From: Rhodobacter sp. | GTDB lineage: Bacteria > Pseudomonadota > Alphaproteobacteria > Rhodobacterales > Rhodobacteraceae | NCBI GenBank assembly: GCA_003536295.1 | Contig: DPZQ01000117.1 | Span: forward strand, 1-5,402 | Reading direction: 5' to 3' | DNA: 5,402 nucleotides | Part shown: positions 1 to 5,402 of the stretch, one piece after another | How positions within the stretch are numbered: the stretch's first letter is position 1 | Layout of the letters: each line of letters starts with the position of its first letter | Translations under genes and position numbers: made by a program | Notes under the pieces: model-generated | What the model was told of the DNA's origin: nothing | Databases searched by the model: none | What the model saw: only the letters and a program-made list of their open reading frames with translations

Positions 1-151
1 CGGGGCCGGGTCGGGCATGGTCTATCTGGCGGGCAAGCAAAGCCACAAGCTAAGTAACGATAAGATGATCGAAGAAATCATTGAACTGGTTCAGGACAAA
101 GCTAAAGCGCTTGAGGCAGCGGCGGCGGCAGAAGCCTCTCTGATCGCCTAG
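1..151 (+). CDS. ispG: 4-hydroxy-3-methylbut-2-enyl diphosphate synthase, C-terminal end (partial)
   Basis: Only the last 49 codons are present (reading frame from base 2, TAG at 149-151). IspG is the cytosolic [4Fe-4S] enzyme of the MEP pathway that converts methylerythritol cyclodiphosphate to HMBPP, an isoprenoid precursor. The visible tail begins GAGSGMVYLAGKQSHKL and continues into a helix with NDKMIEEI. From memory this lines up without gaps with the E. coli IspG C-terminus (TGLYEDGVRKDRLDNNDMID, followed by a charged helix containing AKASQL). The iron-sulfur cysteines lie upstream, outside the window. The protein ends in an alanine-rich stretch (AAAAAEASLIA) encoded partly by a GCG run, probably a variable tail. 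The stop codon overlaps the stop of the convergent dsbA-like gene. The call rests on a short fragment, but the alignment is good along its whole length except the alanine tail. Confidence 0.82.
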   Translation, partial: GAGSGMVYLAGKQSHKLSNDKMIEEIIELVQDKAKALEAAAAAEASLIA

Positions 152-900
152 CCTTTGCGCAAGGCCGCAACCATCTCGCGCATATCTTCAAGCGGGACAT
201 AACCGCGAAGCATTTGACCGTTTACGATAAATGTAGGTGTACCATTCACTCCCAAAGTTTGGCCCAACCCAACTGAGCGGCTCAAAATATCGGTCACGCT
301 TTCTTCAGCCATTACCGCCGCAATCGCATCCCCGTCAAGGCCTAGTTCCTTGGCAACCGTAACAAGGTTTTCCTTTGTCATCGCCCCTTTAAAGACAAAA
401 AGACCATTATAAATATCCTTATAGGCCGCGTCCCCCTCAGTAAGGCGTGTCGCGATCGCAAAGCGTGAAGCAAGTTCGGACTCGGGACCAAGAATCGGAT
501 ATTCTTTGACGATATAGCGGATATTGCCGTCAGAAGCGATCAGCTCTGCCACTTCGGAATGGGCCTTGCGGCAATAGCCGCAGCGGTAGTCCATAAACTC
601 AACCAAGGTGATATCACCCGCCAAATTACCCCCCTGCCATGAGGTAGGGTCGTTCACAATAGCGTCATAATTGCTTTCTAGTAGTTGGGTGACGCTTTGG
701 GTGGCATTTTTGGCTTCGCGGGTTTGCAAAACGGCGATGGCTTCCATCAGAACTTCTGGGTTTTCCAGCAAATAGCTGCGTACTTCGGCACGAAAGCCGG
801 CTCGCTCATTATCCGATAACGCGTTGAGTTCAAGCGCGTTTGCTGACAATGCTGGCAAGAAAATTCCCAAAACAAAACCCATAAAAAACGATCGCGCCAT
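148..900 (-). CDS. DsbA family periplasmic thiol-disulfide oxidoreductase/isomerase, ScsC/Com1-like
   Basis: A 250-residue exported thioredoxin-fold protein. The N-terminus (MARSFFMGFVLGIFLPALSA) is a signal peptide with a likely signal peptidase I site after ANA (residue 22). Residues about 33-65, with SYLLENPEVLMEAI, resemble the N-terminal oligomerisation region of ScsC-type disulfide isomerases. The catalytic domain follows from about residue 95: FMDYRCGYCRKA carries the CxxC active site (C107, C110), and GTPTF at 220-224 gives the cis-proline loop (P222). These are its only cysteines. Family knowledge: such proteins make or shuffle disulfides in exported proteins; the N-terminal region suggests an oligomeric isomerase rather than a monomeric DsbA oxidase, but this is inference. 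The ATG start is well supported: AAGGGA sits 6 bases upstream on the - strand. The gene runs convergently into ispG and diverges from the amidase gene. No DsbB or DsbD partner is in view. Confidence 0.9.
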   Translation of the reverse strand: MARSFFMGFVLGIFLPALSANALELNALSDNERAGFRAEVRSYLLENPEVLMEAIAVLQTREAKNATQSVTQLLESNYDAIVNDPTSWQGGNLAGDITLVEFMDYRCGYCRKAHSEVAELIASDGNIRYIVKEYPILGPESELASRFAIATRLTEGDAAYKDIYNGLFVFKGAMTKENLVTVAKELGLDGDAIAAVMAEESVTDILSRSVGLGQTLGVNGTPTFIVNGQMLRGYVPLEDMREMVAALRKG

Positions 901-978
901 TTAATTTCCCTTGCGTAATTTTGCACCAATATGACAGATAATGGTCAGAGGGTCTAGTCACTTGGCGGGCACATCGGT
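901..978. promoter_or_regulatory. Divergent intergenic region between the dsbA-like and amidase genes
   Basis: This 78-base gap must carry the start signals of both divergent genes, unless the amidase gene starts further in. For the - strand gene a weak sigma70-like pair can be drawn: TAGACC (plus positions 956-951) and CATATT (933-928), 17 bases apart, each matching consensus at 4 of 6. For the + strand gene GATAAT at 937-942 looks like a -10 box, but no good -35 box lies at the right distance; TTGCGT at 911-916 is 20 bases away. The region is AT-rich compared with the flanking genes. No clear operator repeat was seen. Confidence 0.4.
907..912 (-). promoter_or_regulatory. Ribosome binding site of the dsbA-like gene
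   Basis: Read on the - strand this is AAGGGA, followed by six bases (AATTAA) and the ATG at 900-898. It is a good Shine-Dalgarno match at a normal distance and fixes the start of the dsbA-like gene. Confidence 0.65.
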
Positions 979-2241
979 GTGGGAGCTGGTGTATTGATAA
1001 ATGGGGTTGGTTTGGTACGAATTTTCGCGATGATTGCCTTGAGTTCAGCTCTTATGGTAGTGCCCATTAGTGCACAAGTGGCGTCCGAGCAACCTCTGGC
1101 AGGGCTTTTGCAAGGGCGAAGCCAAGTCACGGGCGACGACGCGCGGCTGGTGTTAACGCTTGGGCTCAGTGCCGCTCAGCCTTGGAGTGCGCGCGTTTTG
1201 TCCGATCCAGCGCGTCTTTTAATCGATGTGAAAGGGGCGGATTTTTCCCTCCTTGATCTGAGCGATCTTCGTAATATCGCCTTGGGTGAGACGCGTTTTG
1301 GGCGTTTTCGTCCCGGATGGGCCCGCCTTGTGGTGACCTTGCGCGACTTTATGACCATTGATGAGGCAGTACTTATCCCCCATACCAAAGGTGCTGATCT
1401 GCGGGTGATCTTGAAAAAAGCGACGCCAGAGGCATTTGATAACGCCGCCTCACGGCCTGAACCCGCCTTTTGGATCCAACCTAACATCATCAAAACTATC
1501 CGTTTGGGGGAAGATCTGTCTCGCCAAAAGGTGTATAAACCCTCGCTGACACTGGTACTAGACCCTGGTCACGGCGGGCTTGACCCTGGCGCAATTGTCG
1601 ATGGCACCTCTGAGGCCGAGATGATGCTGGCTTTTGCCTTTGAACTAAAAACCTTGTTCAATGATAAGGGCGTGGAGACGATCATGACAAGGCAAAGCGA
1701 TGTGTTTGTGCCCCTTGAGGCGCGCTCAAGCATTGCGCGCTTTCATGGGGCGGATGTGTTTTTGTCGCTGCACGCCGACGCGCTGCCCTTGGGGGAGGCG
1801 TTGGGAGTTACAATTTACACTATGAATGAAACGGCCTCTGAACAAGCGGCAGCGATGTTGGCCCAGCGTCACGACCGTGATGATATATTGGCTGGCGTTG
1901 ATCTGGCGGCCCAAGATGAACAGGTCACCAAAGCGCTGATGGCCATGGCCAGGTTGGAAACCATGCCGCGCACAAACAGGCTGGCCCAAGAGATTAAAAA
2001 AGGAATCCTTGCCAAGGGACTTGAGATGTATTCGCGCCCAGTGCAATCGGCGGCTTTTTCGGTTTTAAAATCGCCTGATATCCCTTCGGTGTTAATCGAG
2101 CTTGGTTTTTTAACCTCAACCACCGACTTTTCGCGGCTCAATGATGTGGTGTGGCGAAGTGCTATGCAAAATGCTTTAGTCGATGCGGTGGTCAGTTGGG
2201 CCAAGGACGACCCAAATGTGCAACAATATTTTTCCAGGTAG
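979..2241 (+). CDS. amiC: N-acetylmuramoyl-L-alanine amidase (AMIN + Amidase_3), AmiC-like
   Basis: A periplasmic zinc amidase that cuts the bond between N-acetylmuramic acid and the stem peptide, as needed to split septal peptidoglycan. Residues about 11-33 form a signal peptide (VRIFAMIALSSALMVVPISA). Residues about 45-145 look like an AMIN domain, which in this family binds peptidoglycan or targets the septum. Amidase_3 spans about 190-410: LDPGHGG (zinc ligand H198), GTSE (E212), SLHAD (H265) and VLIELGF (catalytic E374) are all intact. The segment at about 285-340 (SEQAAAMLAQRHDRDDILAG onward) matches the extra helix that keeps E. coli AmiB/AmiC inactive until a LytM-factor partner acts. 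The protein has no cysteine. The start is unsure: GTG 979 gives 420 residues, TTG 994 is better placed after GGGAG (981-985), and TTG 1012 and ATG 1030 are also in frame; all but the last keep R14 before the hydrophobic core. The PBP1A gene follows after 87 bases. Confidence 0.92.
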   Translation: MGAGVLINGVGLVRIFAMIALSSALMVVPISAQVASEQPLAGLLQGRSQVTGDDARLVLTLGLSAAQPWSARVLSDPARLLIDVKGADFSLLDLSDLRNIALGETRFGRFRPGWARLVVTLRDFMTIDEAVLIPHTKGADLRVILKKATPEAFDNAASRPEPAFWIQPNIIKTIRLGEDLSRQKVYKPSLTLVLDPGHGGLDPGAIVDGTSEAEMMLAFAFELKTLFNDKGVETIMTRQSDVFVPLEARSSIARFHGADVFLSLHADALPLGEALGVTIYTMNETASEQAAAMLAQRHDRDDILAGVDLAAQDEQVTKALMAMARLETMPRTNRLAQEIKKGILAKGLEMYSRPVQSAAFSVLKSPDIPSVLIELGFLTSTTDFSRLNDVVWRSAMQNALVDAVVSWAKDDPNVQQYFSR

Positions 2242-2273
2242 CTGCTTACTTCGCAAAAATATGTTTTGTGCTT

Positions 2274-2301
2274 TTGACCTCGGCTGTGGCTGATGTATAA
2301 G
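2274..2301 (+). promoter_or_regulatory. Candidate sigma70-type promoter for the PBP1A gene
   Basis: TTGACC at 2274-2279 (5 of 6 to the -35 consensus) and TATAAG at 2296-2301 (5 of 6 to the -10 consensus) are separated by 16 bases. This is the best promoter match seen in the window and lies wholly in the gap between the amidase and PBP1A genes. Transcription would begin near 2308, leaving a leader of only about 20 bases before the ATG at 2329. Alphaproteobacterial promoters often depart from this consensus, so the match is suggestive only. Confidence 0.5.
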
Positions 2302-2328
2302 GGCATCTCAACCTTTTGATTGGGTCAG

Positions 2329-4878
2329 ATGCGGGTCTTATTGTCATTGATTGGCGTGTTTTTCACTGTGGCCACTTTGGGGCTATTTTGTGCCGCCTTG
2401 TCGTTAGGGGCCGTGTTTTGGATTTATGGCCGTGACCTGCCCAGCTATCAAAGACTAGCTCTTTACACGCCTCCGACCATTAGCCGTGTTTTTGATGGCG
2501 ATGGACAGATTTTAGATGAGTTTGCGAAAGAGCGCCGTCTTTACACCCTGATTGAAGATATCCCAGACCTTGTGCGCAATGCCTTTGTGGCGGCCGAGGA
2601 TCAAAATTTCTATCAGCATCAAGGCTATGATGCGCGCGGCATGGTATCGGCGCTTAAAGATGCGATTGTCTCGCGGGGACGCAATGTGCGTGGCGCCTCG
2701 ACTATTACCCAGCAGGTGATGAAGAACTTTCTTTTGTCGGGCGACCGTACGGGTGAGCGTAAGATCAAAGAAATTATCTTGGCCACGCGTCTAGAAAAAA
2801 CTCTCTCGAAAGACAAGATCCTTGAGCTTTACTTGAATGAGATATTCTTGGGACAAAACTCCTATGGGGTTACGGCGGCCGCCCAAACCTATTTCAACAA
2901 GACTCTTGATGCTTTGAATGTAGAAGAAGCCGCGGTCTTGGCCTCATTGCCCACGCAGCCTTCAAATTTTCATCCGGTGCGCGGGCGCAAGTTGCTGCTT
3001 GATAGGCGCAATTACGTGATAAGGCGAATGTTCGAAGATGGGTACATTACCCAAACCATGCGTGATCAGGCGCTGGAGGCGCCGCTTTTGTCGGTGCAGG
3101 CGGGGGATTACACCTCATTTCGTGATGCGATCCCGCCGCGCAGCTATTTTACCGACGAAATCCGCCGCCAACTTTCTGGCAGCTTTGGTGAAGATGAATT
3201 TTTTAGCGGCGGCCTGACCATTCGCGCCACCGTCGATCCTGCTTTGCAAGAAACAGCCGCTATAGCACTGCAAGCGGGGCTGGAAGCTTATGACCGCAAC
3301 AGGGGGCGCTGGCGGGGCACGGGCCTATTCGTGTCATCTGATAAGCTGGCTCAAGACTGGCGTGCTGCTTTGACCGATATAAGTGTGCCGCGCGACATTA
3401 AAGATTGGCATGTGGCAGTGGTTTTGTCCCTGACCAAATCCGAGGCTGTAATCGGCATTGACGGTGTTAAAAGCAAAAACGCTGAAACCATTCCCCTGTC
3501 TGAGCTGCAATGGGCGCGCAAACTTCTTCCAGAAAATAAGTTAGGACCCAAAGTAACCCGACCCAGTGATTTATTAACTGTGGGTGAAGTTATATTCGTG
3601 CGGCGAGTCACCTATAAGGGGGGTGAGTTCAATCATTGGTCACTGCATCAACTCCCCGAGTTGGAAGGGGCTTTTATGGCCATGGACGTCAACACGGGCC
3701 GCGTTTTGGCTATGCAGGGCGGTTTTTCTTACCAAACAACCGTGTTTAACCGTGCAACTCAAGCTCTACGCCAACCCGGTTCGGCCTTTAAACCCTTTGT
3801 CTATGCTGCGGCGCTTGATAGTGGTTTTACACCCTCAACCGTGGTGGTGGATGCGCCGATCGAGATCAACACTCCCGAAGGGCTTTGGAGTCCGAAAAAC
3901 TCATCTGATAAATATTTCGGCCCTACGCCTTTGCGCACAGGAATCGAGCAAAGCCGTAATCTGATGACCGTGCGCGTGGCCCAAGAAATTGGCATGGACA
4001 GGGTCGCCACCTATGCCGAAAAGTTTGGAGTGTATAGTCCGATGCAGCCCTATTTGGCCAACTCGCTTGGCGCGCAAGAGACCACGCTTTTTAAAGTGGT
4101 TGCTGCCTATGCCATGTTCGCCAATGGCGGCGAACGAGTAGAACCGACACTGGTTGATCGGGTGCAAGATCGGTTTGGCACAACCGTTTACCGCCACGAT
4201 CAGCGCCGCTGCTTAAGCTGCGGCGATGCGCAATTGCCTGTGGGTGAGGCGCCTTTAATTTTCTCGGACCGTGAACGGGTGATGGATGCAATCACCGCTT
4301 ATCAGCTGACCTCGATGCTGCAAGGCGTACTTACAAGGGGCACCGCGCGATCGATTGTTTTGCCAGTGCCAATCGCTGGTAAAACTGGCACTACCAACGA
4401 TTCGAAAGATGGTTGGTTTGTTGGCTTCAGCTCAAATATCGTGGCTGGGTGTTATATGGGTTTTGATCAGCCGCGCTCAATGGGCCGGGGAGTTTACGGG
4501 GGTGCGCTTTGTGGACCTGCCTTTCAAAGTTTTATGGAACGTGCGATTGCCAAGTTTGGCGGCAGCAATTTTAGGGTGCCGCCAAATGGCTATTTCCTAA
4601 ATATCGACCGTTTTAGCGGCGCGCGTTTGCCGGATGATGCGGTTGGCGATAATGTGATTGCCGAATATTTTCGTAATGACATTGCCCCTGTCTTTGGTCA
4701 GAATGCGCTGGTAGACGGTGGCTTTACGATGGGTAGTAACCTGCCGCTGTTTGTTTTGGGTGAAGGCGATGATGCACTTGAACAAAACTACACCCCAGAA
4801 GTGCCAACAGAGCAAGGCGGAGTGGCTCAGCCTGAGACAGCAGATTTTGGCACGTTAAGTTCTGGCGGCCTGTATTAG
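2329..4878 (+). CDS. mrcA: Penicillin-binding protein 1A (bifunctional glycosyltransferase/transpeptidase)
   Basis: A class A PBP of 849 residues that polymerises lipid II into glycan strands and cross-links stem peptides, anchored in the inner membrane and facing the periplasm. One N-terminal membrane helix spans about residues 2-33. The GT51 glycosyltransferase domain follows: EDQNFYQH with catalytic E90, GASTITQQVMKN at 122-133, RKIKE with E148, and KILELYLNEIFLG. An OB-like insert lies at about 325-445. The transpeptidase domain has SAFK (S485, K488), SRN (542-544) and KTGT (685-688), so both activities look intact. The periplasmic part has four cysteines (C625, C628, C708, C728). The tail after about 800 is polar and low in complexity. 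I chose ATG 2329 because related proteins begin with MxRxLLSL-type sequence; TTG 2320 would add three residues. Neither start has a strong Shine-Dalgarno; GGG at 2322-2324 is the only hint. The amidase lies upstream and prfB 73 bases downstream. Confidence 0.95.
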   Translation: MRVLLSLIGVFFTVATLGLFCAALSLGAVFWIYGRDLPSYQRLALYTPPTISRVFDGDGQILDEFAKERRLYTLIEDIPDLVRNAFVAAEDQNFYQHQGYDARGMVSALKDAIVSRGRNVRGASTITQQVMKNFLLSGDRTGERKIKEIILATRLEKTLSKDKILELYLNEIFLGQNSYGVTAAAQTYFNKTLDALNVEEAAVLASLPTQPSNFHPVRGRKLLLDRRNYVIRRMFEDGYITQTMRDQALEAPLLSVQAGDYTSFRDAIPPRSYFTDEIRRQLSGSFGEDEFFSGGLTIRATVDPALQETAAIALQAGLEAYDRNRGRWRGTGLFVSSDKLAQDWRAALTDISVPRDIKDWHVAVVLSLTKSEAVIGIDGVKSKNAETIPLSELQWARKLLPENKLGPKVTRPSDLLTVGEVIFVRRVTYKGGEFNHWSLHQLPELEGAFMAMDVNTGRVLAMQGGFSYQTTVFNRATQALRQPGSAFKPFVYAAALDSGFTPSTVVVDAPIEINTPEGLWSPKNSSDKYFGPTPLRTGIEQSRNLMTVRVAQEIGMDRVATYAEKFGVYSPMQPYLANSLGAQETTLFKVVAAYAMFANGGERVEPTLVDRVQDRFGTTVYRHDQRRCLSCGDAQLPVGEAPLIFSDRERVMDAITAYQLTSMLQGVLTRGTARSIVLPVPIAGKTGTTNDSKDGWFVGFSSNIVAGCYMGFDQPRSMGRGVYGGALCGPAFQSFMERAIAKFGGSNFRVPPNGYFLNIDRFSGARLPDDAVGDNVIAEYFRNDIAPVFGQNALVDGGFTMGSNLPLFVLGEGDDALEQNYTPEVPTEQGGVAQPETADFGTLSSGGLY

Positions 4879-4890
4879 GGATCATTTGTC

Positions 4891-4919
4891 TTGCCCGCCG
4901 TAGATATTGGCTCTAAAAT
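4891..4919 (+). promoter_or_regulatory. Candidate sigma70-type promoter for prfB
   Basis: TTGCCC at 4891-4896 (4 of 6) and TAAAAT at 4914-4919 (5 of 6) are 17 bases apart, the optimal spacing, in the gap between the PBP1A gene and prfB. Transcription would start near 4926, about 25 bases before the ATG. The gap holds no G+C-rich hairpin followed by a T run, so read-through from the PBP1A gene is also likely. Confidence 0.38.
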
Positions 4920-4939
4920 GCCTTTACGTTCATCTAGTT

Positions 4940-4943
4940 AGGA
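4940..4943 (+). promoter_or_regulatory. Ribosome binding site of prfB
   Basis: AGGA, within TTAGGAAA, stands eight bases before the ATG at 4952. The spacing is normal, and the site supports this start, which also fits the RF2 family N-terminus. Confidence 0.55.
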
Positions 4944-4951
4944 AATTCGAT

Positions 4952-5402
4952 ATGCGCGCTGAAACGCAATCTCAGGTGGTCGCCATCAAAAAATCAATTG
5001 CTCTTTTGGCACAGCGTATGGATCTAGAAACTACTTCGCATCGTATGGAAGAGTTTGATGCTCTAATCGAAAACCCCGAATTGTGGAATGATCCTGCGCG
5101 GGCACAAAATCTGATGCGGGAACGTCAAGCGTTGATCGACCAAATCTCGACTTATAGGTTGATTGAGGGCAGTTTAAGAGATAATCTGGATCTTATTGAG
5201 TTGGGCGATTCCGAGGGTGACGCTGTCATAGTGGCCGAGGCCGAGTCTTCAATCAAAGCATTAGTTGTGCAAGCCGCTGCCAAAGAGTTAGAGGCTCTTT
5301 TGGACGGTGAAGCCGATGCCAATGACACGTTTTTAGAGATTAACGCCGGCGCTGGTGGTACGGAAAGCTGCGACTGGGCCTCAATGCTGGCGCGCATGTA
5401 CG
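4952..5402 (+). CDS. prfB: Peptide chain release factor 2, N-terminal part (cut by window edge)
   Basis: The first 150 codons of RF2, a cytosolic factor that recognises UGA and UAA stop codons and triggers release of the finished protein. The N-terminus MRAETQSQVVAIKKSIALLA is followed by HRMEEFDALIENPELWNDPA, equivalent to the E. coli RF2 segment ending PDVWNEPERAQ. Residues 128-150 (LEINAGAGGTESCDW onward) are the conserved RF2 block before the codon-recognition domain. The full protein should be about 375 residues, so the SPF stop-recognition motif and the GGQ catalytic motif lie beyond the window. The frame is continuous through the place where E. coli and many other bacteria have the CUU-UGA-C frameshift (codons about 20-26, reading A-Q-R-M-D here), so no +1 frameshift control is present. 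The gene follows the PBP1A gene on the same strand, with its own ribosome binding site and a possible promoter. Confidence 0.93.
   Translation, partial: MRAETQSQVVAIKKSIALLAQRMDLETTSHRMEEFDALIENPELWNDPARAQNLMRERQALIDQISTYRLIEGSLRDNLDLIELGDSEGDAVIVAEAESSIKALVVQAAAKELEALLDGEADANDTFLEINAGAGGTESCDWASMLARMY

Noticed and set aside
113..136. GCG/GCA codon run near the end of ispG, as a possible microsatellite
   Set aside because: There are only a few imperfect repeats encoding an alanine-rich tail, with nothing to suggest phase variation.
151..165. Short inverted repeat GCCTT-TGCGC-AAGGC just after the ispG stop, as a possible bidirectional terminator
   Set aside because: The stem is only five base pairs, there is no T run on either strand, and the bases encode the last residues of the dsbA-like protein.
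1869..2306. Open frame of 145 codons on the - strand opposite the amidase gene
   Set aside because: It lies almost wholly antisense to a strongly supported gene with intact catalytic motifs, and its translation shows no recognisable domain.
2242..2328. Possible terminator or small gene between the amidase and PBP1A genes
   Set aside because: No stable hairpin with a T run and no credible small open frame with a ribosome binding site was seen; the gap is better explained by the promoter at 2274-2301.
3584..3964. Open frame of 126 codons on the + strand in another frame inside the PBP1A gene
   Set aside because: It overlaps the conserved transpeptidase region including SxxK; its translation resembles no known family and is best explained as a chance shadow.
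4355..4600. Second out-of-frame + strand open frame of 81 codons inside the PBP1A gene
   Set aside because: It overlaps the KTG region of PBP1A, has no supporting ribosome binding site and its product is unlike any family I know.
4879..4951. Possible terminator between the PBP1A gene and prfB
   Set aside because: Only a three-base-pair GGC/GCC pairing around TCTAAAAT was found, with no T run after it.
5152..5397. Open frame of 81 codons on the - strand opposite prfB
   Set aside because: It is antisense to a clear RF2 coding region; its serine- and alanine-rich composition is what the complement of that region would give by chance.

Overview
This is an ordinary chromosomal housekeeping segment from an alphaproteobacterium, most likely of the Rhodobacterales (Roseobacter group). 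The assignment rests on the gene set and order (a LytC/AmiC-type amidase, then penicillin-binding protein 1A, then release factor 2), on the character of the PBP1A and RF2 sequences, and on an RF2 gene without the programmed frameshift found in enterobacteria. Base composition looks close to half G+C by eye. That is low for the group and would suit a marine lineage of moderate GC, but this is inference. No mobile element, CRISPR array, RNA gene or sign of transfer was seen.

Layout. Positions 1-151 hold the last 49 codons of ispG (isoprenoid synthesis, MEP pathway) on the + strand. Its stop codon overlaps that of a convergent - strand gene (148-900) for a periplasmic DsbA-family thiol oxidoreductase with an ScsC-like N-terminal region. 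A short divergent intergenic region (901-978) separates that gene from a + strand series: an AMIN/Amidase_3 cell-wall amidase (979-2241), PBP1A (2329-4878) and the first 150 codons of prfB (4952 to the window edge). Gaps in the series are 87 and 73 bases. Neither holds a convincing terminator and each holds a plausible sigma70-type promoter, so the three genes may be read both together and separately.

How the genes fit together. The amidase cuts peptidoglycan during cell separation and PBP1A polymerises and cross-links it, so the two adjacent genes make and remodel the same polymer. IspG feeds the isoprenoid pathway that supplies undecaprenyl phosphate, the lipid carrier for PBP1A's substrate. 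The DsbA-like protein acts on exported cysteine-containing proteins. PBP1A has four cysteines in its periplasmic part, so it is a conceivable client, but that is a hypothesis. RF2 (termination at UGA/UAA) is a translation gene that shares the neighbourhood without an obvious functional link.

I did not find an undescribed system here. The most useful second looks are the cysteine pattern of PBP1A beside a thiol-disulfide enzyme, the overlapping convergent stops, the uncertain starts of the amidase and PBP1A genes, and the absence of the RF2 frameshift switch.
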